Source of the DNA: Clostridium sp. CAG:1024
GTDB lineage: Bacteria; Bacillota; Clostridia; Christensenellales; CAG-138
Assembly: GCA_000432015.1 (NCBI GenBank)
Contig: HF985373.1
Location: forward strand, 1-30,926
Reading direction: 5' to 3'
Length of the DNA stretch: 30,926 nt
This document shows, piece after piece, positions 1-8,022 of this stretch; the first letter of the stretch is position 1; every line of letters starts with the position of its first letter. The position numbers and the translations under genes were made by a program. The notes under the pieces were generated by a model. The model saw nothing but the letters and a program-made list of their open reading frames with translations. It searched no databases and was not told where the DNA came from.

Positions 1-2
1 GC

Positions 3-1790
3 ACGATGGGGATCGGAGAGGGCGGCCCGGAGATCGTCAAGCAGCTTTTGAAAAACACCTATGACATCGCAAAGCCCGAAGTGATCCTCGTGTGGCTCAC
101 AGGCGAACCGCAGCACGGCGTCGGCCCGCACGATGTGGCGATCGCGCTCTGCGGTGCGGTCTACAGGAACGGCTTTGTAAAAAACAGGGTTCTGGAGTTT
201 GCCGGCCCCGGCGTCGCAAAGCTTCCCATGGAGTATCGCATCGGCATCGACGTGATGACGACCGAAACGGCCTGCCTGTCCTCTATCTGGGAAACGGATG
301 CGGCGGTGGAGGCTTATCTTGCGGAGCATGGCCGTGCCGGCGCATATCATGCACTGCATCCGAAGGAAGGCGCCTATTACGACGGTATGGTCTCCATCGA
401 TCTTGCGACGGTCGAGCCGATGGCCGCGCTGCCGTTCCATCCGTCGGAAGCGGTTACACTTCGCGAGCTGATCGACCATCCGGGCGATATTCTGCGCATG
501 GTCGAATGCAGGGCCGCCGAGCAGTTTGGAGACAAGGCGCGGCTCCAACTGACGGACAAGGTTAAAAACGGCAAGCTGCATGTAGATCAGGGCGTGATCG
601 CGGGCTGCGCGGGCGGCATGTATGATAACATTGCAGAGGCCGCCGCGATTCTTGCGGGCAAGAGCACGGGAAACGGATATTTTTCTCTGTCCGTGTATCC
701 GCCGTCCGTTCCGGTCAATCTGGAACTGATCAAAAACGGCGTGCAGCAGACGCTGCTGGAGGCGGGCGCGCTATTGAAACCGTGTTTCTGCGGCCCCTGC
801 TTCGGCGCGGGAGACGTCCCGGCGAACAATGCGCTCTCCATTCGGCATACCACGCGCAACTTCCCGAACCGCGAAGGTTCCCGGCCGAGCGACGGGCAGC
901 TTTCCGGCGTCCTGCTTATGGACGCGCGGTCTATCGCGGCAACGGCTGCAAACGGCGGCGTGCTCACCTCTGCTGCGGACGTGGATTACGAACCGCCGAA
1001 GCCTGTGCAGCGCGTATTTGATGCAAGCGTCTATGAACGGCGCGTGTATTTCGGATTTGGAAACGCAAAAAAAGACGAGCCGCTGAAGTTTGGCCCCAAT
1101 ATTGCCGAATGGCCGAAGATCCCGGCGCTCGGCGAGAATCTGCTTTTGCAGATAGCGAGCGTTTTGAATGATCCCGTGACGACCACGGACGAGCTGATCC
1201 CATCCGGCGAGACCTCGTCCTATCGTTCGAATCCGCTGAAGCTCGCATCCTTTGCGCTTTCGCGCCGCGACCCGGGCTATGTGCAGCGCGCAAAGGCAGC
1301 GCAGCGTCTTGAACAGCGCAGGGAAGCAGGAGAAGCGCAGGAAGAACTATCGGACGTTCTGCGCACGCTCGGACTGCGGCGCGACGATCTTGCACACATG
1401 CAGATCGGCTCCGTGATCTATGCGAATAAGCCCGGCGACGGTTCCGCACGCGAGCAGGCGGCGTCCTGTCAGCGTGTGCTTGGCGGCGCTGCAAATCTCT
1501 GCCATGAGTACGCGACCAAACGGTACAGGTCAAACTGCGTGAACTGGGGCATGCTTCCCTTCACGATTCCGCAGGAGATCGACTTTGCAGGAAAGACCGG
1601 CGATTATCTTTATGTGCCGGATGTACGGGAGAAGGTCCGCCGCGGCGACGAAGCTTTTCCTGCAAAGCTTATCAGTGGCGGCTGCGTACAGGACATGACG
1701 CTGTATCTAAAGAATACAACGAGAGAAGAGCGCGAACTGCTGTTGACGGGATGCCTCATGAACCACTATGCGGCGGAGAACAGGGAGTAA
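3..1790 (+). CDS. Aconitase-family hydratase, 5' end outside window
   Basis: This is the C-terminal part (about 595 residues) of an aconitase-superfamily hydratase; reading is open to the window edge, so the first ATG (position 6) is internal. Aconitase interconverts citrate and isocitrate through a [4Fe-4S] cluster in the cytoplasm. Visible cluster ligands, counted from that ATG, are C201 in a GCAGGMYDN context and C262/C265 in CFCGPC, matching the ligand arrangement of aconitases. The swivel domain follows, with the motif DELIPSGETSSYRSNPLKL near residue 400 and NKPGDGSAREQA near 475, typical of the Clostridia 'hydratase' branch. The stop is 4 nt before the isocitrate dehydrogenase start and the ribosome site of that gene lies in this gene's end, so the two are co-translated. 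Substrate is inferred from family and neighbour; other aconitase-superfamily substrates cannot be excluded. Confidence 0.9.
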   Translation, partial: TMGIGEGGPEIVKQLLKNTYDIAKPEVILVWLTGEPQHGVGPHDVAIALCGAVYRNGFVKNRVLEFAGPGVAKLPMEYRIGIDVMTTETACLSSIWETDAAVEAYLAEHGRAGAYHALHPKEGAYYDGMVSIDLATVEPMAALPFHPSEAVTLRELIDHPGDILRMVECRAAEQFGDKARLQLTDKVKNGKLHVDQGVIAGCAGGMYDNIAEAAAILAGKSTGNGYFSLSVYPPSVPVNLELIKNGVQQTLLEAGALLKPCFCGPCFGAGDVPANNALSIRHTTRNFPNREGSRPSDGQLSGVLLMDARSIAATAANGGVLTSAADVDYEPPKPVQRVFDASVYERRVYFGFGNAKKDEPLKFGPNIAEWPKIPALGENLLLQIASVLNDPVTTTDELIPSGETSSYRSNPLKLASFALSRRDPGYVQRAKAAQRLEQRREAGEAQEELSDVLRTLGLRRDDLAHMQIGSVIYANKPGDGSAREQAASCQRVLGGAANLCHEYATKRYRSNCVNWGMLPFTIPQEIDFAGKTGDYLYVPDVREKVRRGDEAFPAKLISGGCVQDMTLYLKNTTREERELLLTGCLMNHYAAENRE

Positions 1791-1794
1791 AACG

Positions 1795-3018
1795 ATGGAA
1801 CGAATCAAGATGCAGAATCCGATCGCGGAGCTGGACGGCGATGAAATGACGCGCGTTATCTGGCACATGATCAAGGAGGAACTGATCCTGCCCTTTGTGG
1901 AGCTTAACACGGAGTATTATGACCTTTCCCTCCCAAATCGGGAAAAAACGCGGGATGCGGTGACGGTCGAAGCCGCCGATGCGATCAAGCGGCTGAAGAT
2001 CGGCGTCAAGTGCGCGACCATTACGCCAAACTTGCAGCGAAAAGAGGAGTATGGCTTGAGCGAGCTTTGGCGTTCACCCAATGCGACGATCCGTGCTGCG
2101 CTTGACGGCACGGTGTTCCGTGCGCCGATCCTGATTTCGAAGGTCAAGCCGGTCGTTTCCTGCTGGAAACGTCCTATCACGATCGCGCGCCATGCCTATG
2201 GCGACCTGTATCGCGCGGTCGAGTATCGGGTGCAGCAGCCGGGAAAAGCGGAACTCGTGTTTACGGATGAAGATGGCAGGGAGCTTTCGCGGCAGACGGT
2301 TTATCATTTCCGGGGTTCGGGCGTTGTGCAGGCCATGCACAACCGCGACGATTCGATCCTGTCCTTTGCGCGCTGCTGCTTTGCCTATGCGCTGGATGTG
2401 AAGCAGGACGTGTGGTTTTCTGCAAAGGATACCATTTCGAAGGATTACGATCAGACGTTCAAACTGTTGTTCCAGAAGGTCTTTGACGAGGAATACCGCA
2501 GCGCATTTGAGCAGGCGGGGCTGCATTACCGCTATGCGCTGATCGATGACGTGGCAGCGAAGGTGATCCGGTCGTCGGGCGGGATCATCTGGGCTTGCAA
2601 GAATTATGACGGCGATGTTATGAGCGATCTTGTCGCGGCGGCCGCGGGCTCGCTGCCGATGATGACGAGCGTTCTGGTCTCCCCGGACGGATGCTTTGAA
2701 TATGAGGCTGCGCACGGCACGGTCACGGATCATTTCTATCGTTACCGCAGAGGCGAGAAGGTCTCGACAAATCCGCTGGCGACGATCGCGGCATGGTCGG
2801 GTGCGCTCAAAAAACGCGGCGAATTGGATGGAAATGCGGCGCTCATGCAGTTTGCGGAACTGCTCGGCCGCGCGGGCATCGATGTATTTGAGCAAGGCTA
2901 TCTGTCGGAGGATCTCGCGGCGCTCTGCGACCCGGAGGAACTTGTGGAAATGCCGGACAATCCGCGCATCATGGCGCTGATCCGGAAACGTTTGGAAGAA
3001 CTGCTTGCTGCCGCATGA
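1795..3018 (+). CDS. icd: Isocitrate dehydrogenase (NADP type)
   Basis: This enzyme oxidatively decarboxylates isocitrate to 2-oxoglutarate. It is 407 residues, the usual length of the eukaryote-like homodimeric IDH subfamily. The start ATG at 1795 follows GGGAG by 7 nt and gives the canonical N-terminus with NPIAELDGDEMTR; an in-frame ATG 27 nt upstream lies inside the hydratase gene and lacks a good site. Family motifs seen are ATITPN, SPNATIRAALDGTVFR (substrate-binding loop), RHAYGDLYRA, YDGDVMSDL (metal-binding aspartates) and EAAHGTVTDHFYRY with NPLATIAAWSGAL (nucleotide-binding region). NADP preference is inferred from subfamily. With the upstream hydratase it forms the oxidative half of an incomplete TCA cycle feeding glutamate synthesis. 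Confidence 0.95.
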   Translation: MERIKMQNPIAELDGDEMTRVIWHMIKEELILPFVELNTEYYDLSLPNREKTRDAVTVEAADAIKRLKIGVKCATITPNLQRKEEYGLSELWRSPNATIRAALDGTVFRAPILISKVKPVVSCWKRPITIARHAYGDLYRAVEYRVQQPGKAELVFTDEDGRELSRQTVYHFRGSGVVQAMHNRDDSILSFARCCFAYALDVKQDVWFSAKDTISKDYDQTFKLLFQKVFDEEYRSAFEQAGLHYRYALIDDVAAKVIRSSGGIIWACKNYDGDVMSDLVAAAAGSLPMMTSVLVSPDGCFEYEAAHGTVTDHFYRYRRGEKVSTNPLATIAAWSGALKKRGELDGNAALMQFAELLGRAGIDVFEQGYLSEDLAALCDPEELVEMPDNPRIMALIRKRLEELLAAA

Positions 3019-3508
3019 TCTCATCGATCGAGGCGAGCGCAATGCGTAGCAAGGACGTCCTCGTTGGCCGAGCCGTCCACGACCTCCGACAGCAGCGCCG
3101 CGGCAAGCGCGTCCTCGGCCAAAGAAGAAGCACCCGAATGGGTGCTTGTGCATAGAGGACCTCGCTGGCCAGCCGACGTCTGTACGCCTCCATCGTCAGC
3201 GGAGGCTCGTTGCGAATCGCTCTGATTGAATTCTCCAAAAGAAGAGTATTCTTTGTTGAAGACCGGCGGAACGGATCACCCTGCATGCGGCCCAATGCCA
3301 TCATGACCGGCACTGCCGCCCGGTCCACATCGCTGTACAGATCCGCTTTCTCGCGCACAAGGCGCCGGATCATCGCCTCATTTTGTGGGAGCATTTCCGG
3401 GCAGGCAAAGGCCGCGACTTCCCGATCAATGGCGGAAACGATCGGTTCTTTGCCGTTGCGCCGTATTTCCGCAAAAAAGAAGTGCTTTTGGCAGGAACAA
3501 GGCGCTTA
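3019..3508 (-). pseudogene. Decayed minus-strand gene of unknown function
   Basis: On the minus strand, codons are open from about 3508 to about 3140 and read like real protein (for example GKEPIVSAIDREVAAF, then VDRAAVPVMMALGRMQGDPF and EAYRRRLASEVL). The first usable ATG is at 3394, well inside the stretch. After the LASEVL segment the frame is interrupted at a small hairpin (3128-3147), and a different frame resumes with SLAEDALAAALLSEVVDGS, ending at a stop at 3019, directly after the isocitrate dehydrogenase stop. I do not recognise the family. The pattern fits a gene with a lost start and a frame-breaking hairpin near its 3' end. Alternatively the gene ends at the hairpin and the last segment is older debris. 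Confidence 0.35.
3121..3147 (-). terminator. Hairpin with pyrimidine tail, minus strand
   Basis: An 8-bp perfect stem (3128-3135 with 3140-3147) and 4-nt loop is followed on the minus strand by CTTCTTT (3127-3121). It could terminate the minus-strand reading frame that begins near 3508. The plus-strand side has no U-run, so it is not a good terminator for icd. Confidence 0.5.
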
Positions 3509-3546
3509 TCGTTACGGTCGAACACCGATCACAGAAGGAGACCCGC

Positions 3547-4413
3547 ATGCGCTCTCTGAGACCCGACAAGAACGTTTGCGTTCGAAAGATCGACATTCCG
3601 TCCGGGAAGCGGAAGCTCCCGGCGTTGGTGCTGTCGCCGAAAGAAGCCCCGAGGCAGGCTACGGGGGTTCTGTGGATCCACGGCGGCGGATACATCGTCG
3701 GCATGAAGGAAATGGTGCATATGTCTCGGACGGTGGAGCTTGTGAAACAGTTCGGTGCTGTGGTGGTGTCGCCGGGGTACCGGCTTGCACCCTTTGCGCC
3801 ATACCCCGCGGCGTTGGACGACTGTTATGCGGCACTTCTGTATCTAAAGGAACATGCCGGGGCATTGGGCGTTCGGGACGACCAGCTGATGGTGGGCGGC
3901 GAAAGTGCGGGCGGCGGGCTATGCGCCGCAGTCTGTATCAAAGCGCGAGATACCGGCGCGGTGAATGTCGCATTCCAGATGCCGCTTTATCCGATGTTGG
4001 ACGACAGGGACACGGAGAGTTCACGGAATAATCGCGGCCGGATATGGAATACCCGCAGGAACCACTTGGCATGGCGCTGCTATCTGCGGGGGCAGGAGCG
4101 GGGGACGCTGTCGCCGTATGCCGCCCCGGCGCGCTTGACGAACTTCGCCGGTCTGCCGCCCGCTTACACCTTTGTAGGCGACGGCGAGCCGTTTTATGAT
4201 GAGACTGTTCGTTATATTGAGCAGCTTAGAGCCTGCGGTGTTCCGGCCTGCGTGGATGTGTACTGCTCGAACATGCATGCCTTTGACATGATACGCCCGG
4301 AGGAAGCGATGAGCCTGGAGGCAGCACGACGGTTTCATGCGCAGTTTGCCTACGCACAGACACATTACTTCGTACCGCAGACGGACGGACAGACCCGTGA
4401 AACGGGGAACTAG
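3547..4413 (+). CDS. Alpha/beta hydrolase (HSL-family esterase)
   Basis: This is a 288-residue cytoplasmic carboxylesterase/lipase-like protein of the hormone-sensitive-lipase family, about the usual length. ATG 3547 is preceded by AAGGAG at an 8-nt spacing; in-frame codons upstream have no site. The oxyanion-hole motif HGGG is at residues 45-48, the nucleophile elbow GESAGG places the catalytic serine at S120, and the histidine is H244 in MHAFDM. In this family the acid is usually Asp in a DPLxDE motif; here the matching motif reads EPFYDE, so Glu214 (or Asp218) would have to serve. It stands alone, with a weak hairpin just after the stop. Substrate cannot be inferred. Confidence 0.88.
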   Translation: MRSLRPDKNVCVRKIDIPSGKRKLPALVLSPKEAPRQATGVLWIHGGGYIVGMKEMVHMSRTVELVKQFGAVVVSPGYRLAPFAPYPAALDDCYAALLYLKEHAGALGVRDDQLMVGGESAGGGLCAAVCIKARDTGAVNVAFQMPLYPMLDDRDTESSRNNRGRIWNTRRNHLAWRCYLRGQERGTLSPYAAPARLTNFAGLPPAYTFVGDGEPFYDETVRYIEQLRACGVPACVDVYCSNMHAFDMIRPEEAMSLEAARRFHAQFAYAQTHYFVPQTDGQTRETGN

Positions 4414-4712
4414 GTTCAAAATCAAAAAGCACCGTCTGGATGCTTTGCCATAAGAAAGCGCCGCCGGAAGCCGCAGAATTCTGTCCGCTGCATCGGAAGG
4501 GTCTCACGGAATGCCGCAGCCTGTTTCTTCCGGTTTCAGATGCCCGAAACAACCCCGCATGTGCGAGCGCGGGACGATCCGATTAGGAAGAATGAAACCG
4601 GGCGTGCACTTTGAGCTTTTGAAGCATAAAAATGAGCGTCCCGGATGGTGTGCTTGACGGATCTTCTGAAGGTACAGGCGCGATACAACATCGGTATCCG
4701 GCAAAACGGAAC
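4414..4712. other. Intergenic stretch with no recognisable gene
   Basis: About 300 bases between the esterase stop and the cotJC terminator. The only structure seen is a 6-bp stem (AAAGCA/TGCTTT) just after the esterase stop that may be a weak terminator. Short minus-strand open frames here lack ribosome sites and look unlike known proteins. Confidence 0.5.
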
Positions 4713-4745
4713 AGAAAAACGCCGACTGCATAACGGCAGGCGGCG
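4711..4745 (-). terminator. Rho-independent terminator downstream of cotJC remnant
   Basis: A 10-bp stem (4720-4729 with 4736-4745, one mismatch) with a 6-nt loop is followed on the minus strand by TTTTTCTGT. It is correctly placed about 60 nt after the cotJC stop. Confidence 0.75.
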
Positions 4746-4804
4746 CTTTGCTTTGTCATATGCGAACGGACAGAGAGCCGAGGGAAATGGATTCGGATAT
4801 GCGG

Positions 4805-5314
4805 TTACCTCTGATTACCGCAGTTGCAGCGGGAGCAGCGGCGTTTTCCGCCGACGGCGCAGCCCTGCAGCCGCTGGAGAATGTCGAGGCATTCGCCGAA
4901 GCGCTGATAATGCACGACTTCGCGTTCACGCAGGAAGTACAGCGGCTCGATGATCTCGGGGTTGGTCGTCATGTTCATCAAATGCTCGTATGTTGCCCGC
5001 GCTTTCTGTTCGGCCGCCATATCCTCGACGATGTCGGCGATCGGATCGCCCGTGACGGCAAACATGCTGGTCGAGAAGGGGACACCGTTCGGATCGGCAG
5101 GGAACACGCCGTGATTGTGCAGCGTGTAGTAGCCCGCAAGCCCGGCGTCGGTCAGTTCCTGACAGGTGCAGCCACGCATGCATTGCAGGATCATCGCACC
5201 GAGCATCTCCCAATGCCCCATTTCTTCGGTGCCAATATCGGTGAGCGTTGCCTTGACACGGTCATCCGGCATGGAGAAGCGCTGCGACAGGTAGCGCAAA
5301 GCGGCGCCCAGCTC
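4805..5314 (-). pseudogene. cotJC: CotJC / manganese-catalase family, 5' end lost
   Basis: The minus-strand reading gives about 170 residues of a CotJC-type manganese catalase, a spore-coat-associated di-manganese protein. Recognisable blocks are ELGAALRYLSQRFSMPD, DIGTEEMGHWEMLG, GDPIADIVEDMAAEQKARAT and FLREREVVHYQRFGE, which carry the Glu/His metal-ligand pattern of ferritin-like Mn catalases. The family normally has about 30 more N-terminal residues. Here the homology stops at the ELGAAL motif (5312-5314) and the sequence continues directly into the 25-nt repeat at 5316, so the start codon is lost. The only nearby starts are TTG codons inside the repeat. An insertion cut the gene; the 5' part is not elsewhere in this window. 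A Cys-rich tail (CSRCNCGNQR) is odd but common in CotJC-like proteins. Confidence 0.8.
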
Positions 5315-5315
5315 T

Positions 5316-5340
5316 GTGTGAGCCAACAAAAAGCATATTT
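5316..5340 (+). repeat. 25-nt direct repeat, left copy (likely element end)
   Basis: This 25-mer begins GTGTGAGCCAAC and ends GCATATTT; it matches 7837-7861 at 23 of 25 positions. It lies exactly where cotJC homology stops. Weaker similarity to the right-hand copy continues for roughly 100 bases (for example GTGGAG and CCTAAAT blocks). I read it as the terminus of an inserted element. Confidence 0.65.
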
Positions 5341-5438
5341 CTAAAAAAGATGGATTTTTCGCTCCAAAAGACCAGACATCCTGTTAAGTGGAGTCCGGAT
5401 ATAAGCATCCATGTGTATGTGGAAATCTCCTAAATTAG

Positions 5439-5579
5439 GGCGTTTTTAATGGTTTGGACAAGCGTGGTGAAGGCTTTGTTCAGTATGCCCTGTGGCAGCT
5501 TGCATGGTGTCTGCTACAGTTTGAAAGAGCAAATTGGAATAACATTACATGTCCTGATAACAACTTGTTTTTCAAGTAA
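5439..5579 (+). pseudogene. Gene remnant, C-terminal fragment of unknown protein
   Basis: Between a TAG (5436-5438) and a TAA (5577-5579) a 46-codon frame reads like real protein, including RGEGFVQYALWQLAWCLLQF and ending NNLFFK. There is no start codon or ribosome site in front. The Trp- and aromatic-rich composition and its position just inside the left repeat suggest the tail of a gene belonging to the inserted element. The family is not recognised. The rest of 5341-5648 holds nothing else I can support. Confidence 0.35.
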
Positions 5580-5648
5580 AACAAAAAACAAGACAAGTGA
5601 TTATTGAGTGGCCAGACTAAATGCAATTTAATTAAATTAGCAGAATAA

Positions 5649-5687
5649 TCAACATCCAAATGAGAAATAATCTCATTTAGATGTTGA
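5649..5687. promoter_or_regulatory. Large inverted repeat, probable operator of the RloAB operon
   Basis: Arms of 16 nt (5649-5664 and 5672-5687, one mismatch) surround a 7-nt spacer. The right arm runs into the -35 hexamer of the promoter at 5684, so a dimeric repressor bound here would block RNA polymerase. It is not followed by a U-run and so is not a good terminator. Confidence 0.55.
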
Positions 5688-5712
5688 CTTATTAAGCGGC
5701 GATGAATAAAAT
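5684..5712 (+). promoter_or_regulatory. Sigma-A type promoter for RloAB
   Basis: TTGACT (5684-5689) and TAAAAT (5707-5712) are separated by exactly 17 nt. Transcription would begin near 5719, giving a very short leader before ATG 5732. This supports 5732 rather than the ATG at 5702, which falls inside the promoter. Confidence 0.65.
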
Positions 5713-5731
5713 AGTATTGGAGGATGAGATT

Positions 5732-7009
5732 ATGCTAATTCAATTTAATTTTAAAAACTTTAGATCTTTTAGGGATGATGTGACTCTGGATATGACAGCC
5801 ACTAAAATTTCAGAACACAATCATCATATTGTGCAAATTGGTGGAGATAAGCTTTTAACTGCTGCAGGTATCTTTGGAGCAAATGCCAGCGGCAAATCTA
5901 ATGTATATCAAGCTTTTGAATACATGGCAATGTATGTAGTCAACTCCTTCCGCTATGGCGGAGAGTATACTTCAAAAAAACACAATGAGCGAATTGCACC
6001 TACTCCCTTCTTGTTTGATAATAAATCAAAGGAAGAGTCTTCGTTATTTGAAGTCTATTTTGTCGACACCTCCGAGAATGGGAACGGAAAGTCATATAAT
6101 TATGGATTTTGCGTAGACCAACGAGGTGTAACAGAAGAATGGTTAAATTCTAAAGCAAAAACCGCACGTGCTTATTCACCGGTATTTTACCGTTCGCGAG
6201 ATGAGAACGAATTGGATTTATCAGGTTTGCCTAAAAGCAGTCGTGAGAATATCCAAGTGGCACTTGAAGATGAAGTTTTAATCGTTTCTTTAGGAGCGAA
6301 ACTAAGAGTTTCAAAATGCAAGCTCATTAGGGACTGGTTCTTGGACACAGAGTTTGTAGACTTTGGGAGTCCAATAGAGACCTTAATCCGATCTCGAACC
6401 TTACCGACTGGATTTGTTGAAGATAATAAAGTACAAAACGATGTGTTAGATTTCTTTGCTACATTTGACGATAGCATAAAGGGATTTGAAATCGAACAAA
6501 TTGATAGCGATAAAGAAGATGATAATGATAAGCGTGTTTCTATTGATTCTATGCATCTTATGATTGATAGTGATCAATATGCGAAAATGCCTTTGTCAGA
6601 AGAATCTGCTGGTACATTAAAAATGTTTTCCTTATATCCTAGCTTGAAGGAGACTTTATCTAGTGGTGGAGTCTTATTTGTCGATGAATTAAATGCTCGA
6701 CTTCATCCACTCTTAGTGCGCAACTTTGTATTAACATTTTTAAATCCAGAGCTTAACCCTAATCATGCTCAGATTGTTTTCACGGCCCATGATACATGGC
6801 AAATGTCAAACAATTTGCTACGCAGAGATGAGATATGGTTTACAGATAAAGATGCTGATGGTATCTCGAAACTTTACTCCTTGGCTGACTTTACAGACAA
6901 TGAGGGAAGTAAAATTCGCAAAGATGAAAACTATGAAAAGAACTATTTGCTTGGTAAATACGGTGCCATTCCTTCACTCAAAAGCATTGCTTTATTGGAG
7001 GGCAAATAA
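5732..7009 (+). CDS. RloA/AbiLi-like AAA ATPase (phage defence)
   Basis: This 425-residue ATPase belongs to the COG1106 (RloA-like, AAA15) group. The start at 5732 follows TTGGAGG by 8 nt and gives the typical N-terminus MLIQFNFKNFRSFRDD. Walker A is GANASGKS at residues 49-56, and a Walker B-like LFVDEL lies near residues 314-319, followed by HPLLVRNF; the C-terminal ENYEKNYLLGKYGAIPS is typical of the family. It is followed after 2 nt by a RloB-type gene, whose ribosome site lies in this gene's last codons. RloA/RloB-type pairs correspond to the AbiL abortive-infection system of lactococci and occur beside restriction genes. The likely role is ATP-driven sensing of phage infection; the mechanism is not known. 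The pair is AT-rich compared with both flanks, consistent with transfer. Confidence 0.85.
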   Translation: MLIQFNFKNFRSFRDDVTLDMTATKISEHNHHIVQIGGDKLLTAAGIFGANASGKSNVYQAFEYMAMYVVNSFRYGGEYTSKKHNERIAPTPFLFDNKSKEESSLFEVYFVDTSENGNGKSYNYGFCVDQRGVTEEWLNSKAKTARAYSPVFYRSRDENELDLSGLPKSSRENIQVALEDEVLIVSLGAKLRVSKCKLIRDWFLDTEFVDFGSPIETLIRSRTLPTGFVEDNKVQNDVLDFFATFDDSIKGFEIEQIDSDKEDDNDKRVSIDSMHLMIDSDQYAKMPLSEESAGTLKMFSLYPSLKETLSSGGVLFVDELNARLHPLLVRNFVLTFLNPELNPNHAQIVFTAHDTWQMSNNLLRRDEIWFTDKDADGISKLYSLADFTDNEGSKIRKDENYEKNYLLGKYGAIPSLKSIALLEGK

Positions 7010-7011
7010 TT

Positions 7012-7659
7012 ATGGGGCGAGAAAATAGACGGGGAGAACGACGGCCGCGTGGAGGCCTCCAAAACCAACGTATTCCTGAACTTGGATATTACATCATCGT
7101 TACAGATGCAAAGGAGACAGAAAAGAACTACCTCCTTGGCCTTCGAGACACTATCCCTCCTTGTTTGAAGGATAAGCTTGTAATAAAAGTTTTCCAAGCA
7201 TCAACCCAGGACCTGATTGCCAAATGTAAAGAACTCATGAGCCGAGATCCGCAATATCGGATGCCGTGGATAGTATTTGATCGTGATCGTGTACCTAACT
7301 TTGACGATATAATCGCTCGTGCAAAAAGTGAGGGTATTTCTGTTGGCTGGTCAAATCCGTGTATTGAAATCTTATTTCATGCTTACTTTGGCAACATGCC
7401 TACAATACTGGAGTCAGCTCGTTGCTGTGAACATTTTGCTACCATATTTAAGCAGCACACCGGAATGGAGTACGATAAAGCCGACACGAAGATACTGGAA
7501 AAACTGCGCAAATATGGTGATGAAATAGTGGCAATTGAGGTGGCACGTCGACGCATGCATCAATGGGAAAATTCTGATGTGATTCGTCCATCGAAAATGT
7601 GTCCCTGCTCAACACTATTTGAACTCGTGAGCGAGATCGACAAGAAATCAATAGTGTAG
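7012..7659 (+). CDS. RloB/AbiLii-like protein (TOPRIM-type effector)
   Basis: A 215-residue protein of the RloB family. After a basic N-terminus (GRENRRGERRPRGG) comes a TOPRIM-like fold pattern: a beta strand with an acidic turn (YYIIVTDAKETEKNYL, near residues 24-39), a DxD-type strand (WIVFDRDRV, near 84-92) and SNPCIEILFHAYF near 115-127, as in other RloB proteins. These acidic positions suggest a metal-dependent nucleic-acid-cleaving role, inferred from the fold. Start ATG 7012 is served by GGAGGG at 6996-7001, so translation is coupled to the ATPase. No dedicated terminator is seen; the next 130 bases lead into a cut-off gene start at 7794. Confidence 0.82.
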   Translation: MGRENRRGERRPRGGLQNQRIPELGYYIIVTDAKETEKNYLLGLRDTIPPCLKDKLVIKVFQASTQDLIAKCKELMSRDPQYRMPWIVFDRDRVPNFDDIIARAKSEGISVGWSNPCIEILFHAYFGNMPTILESARCCEHFATIFKQHTGMEYDKADTKILEKLRKYGDEIVAIEVARRRMHQWENSDVIRPSKMCPCSTLFELVSEIDKKSIV

Positions 7660-7793
7660 GTATACATTTACTCCTATCTTAGGAAATAGCTTTAGAAGAT
7701 TTATTCGACAAGTAGATCTTAGGCTAAAACTGTTCTGAGCGCTTAATCAGGTGGGTTTGTAAAAATTTTTTTTGTAAGGAGGAGCAATTGACT

Positions 7794-7865
7794 ATGATGA
7801 CACTAAAACGATTTAGGGTAACGAATTTTCATTTCCGTGTGAGCCAACGAAGAGCATATTTTTGA
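7794..7865 (+). pseudogene. 5' stub of an AAA/OLD-type ATPase gene, cut by element end
   Basis: A strong ribosome site (AAGGAGGAG, 7776-7784) precedes ATG 7794 by 9 nt. The peptide starts MMTLKRFRVTNF, which looks like the beginning of many OLD/AAA-family ATPases (a 'KNFRVTNFRSV'-like start). It then runs straight into the 25-nt repeat at 7837 and stops at 7863-7865. The simplest reading is a third gene behind RloAB whose body was lost when an element inserted. With only about 12 native codons the family is a suggestion. Confidence 0.45.
7837..7861 (+). repeat. 25-nt direct repeat, right copy (likely element end)
   Basis: Matches 5316-5340 at 23 of 25 positions, same orientation. It interrupts the reading frame started at 7794 and is followed within 190 bases by ICE-type parA. 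Between here and parA only a terminator-like hairpin (7965-7990) is seen. Confidence 0.65.
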
Positions 7866-7964
7866 CGGAGCTTCAATTCACCGTTCCACCGAGTAAAATT
7901 CAGGTGAAATGGAGCCGTCATTTGACCATACAGGTTTATTTGGAATGCGCCTAAATAATGAGAA

Positions 7965-7990
7965 AGCGTCGAGATTTTCGGCGCTTTTTT
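7965..7990 (+). terminator. Terminator-like hairpin upstream of parA
   Basis: An 8-bp stem with one G-U pair (7965-7972 with 7978-7985) and a 5-nt loop is followed by TTTTTT. It would end transcription entering from the left, isolating parA. Confidence 0.7.
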
Positions 7991-8022
7991 GTTTTGTAAA
8001 CCTACACGAAAAGGAGGAACAT

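Noticed and set aside
2074..3153. Long minus-strand frame opposite isocitrate dehydrogenase
   Set aside because: It is the high-GC antisense of icd, rich in Arg and His, with no motif or ribosome site.
5702..5731. Earlier ATG (5702) as start of the RloA-like ATPase
   Set aside because: It lies inside the predicted promoter and has no ribosome site; ATG 5732 has GGAGG and gives the normal family N-terminus.
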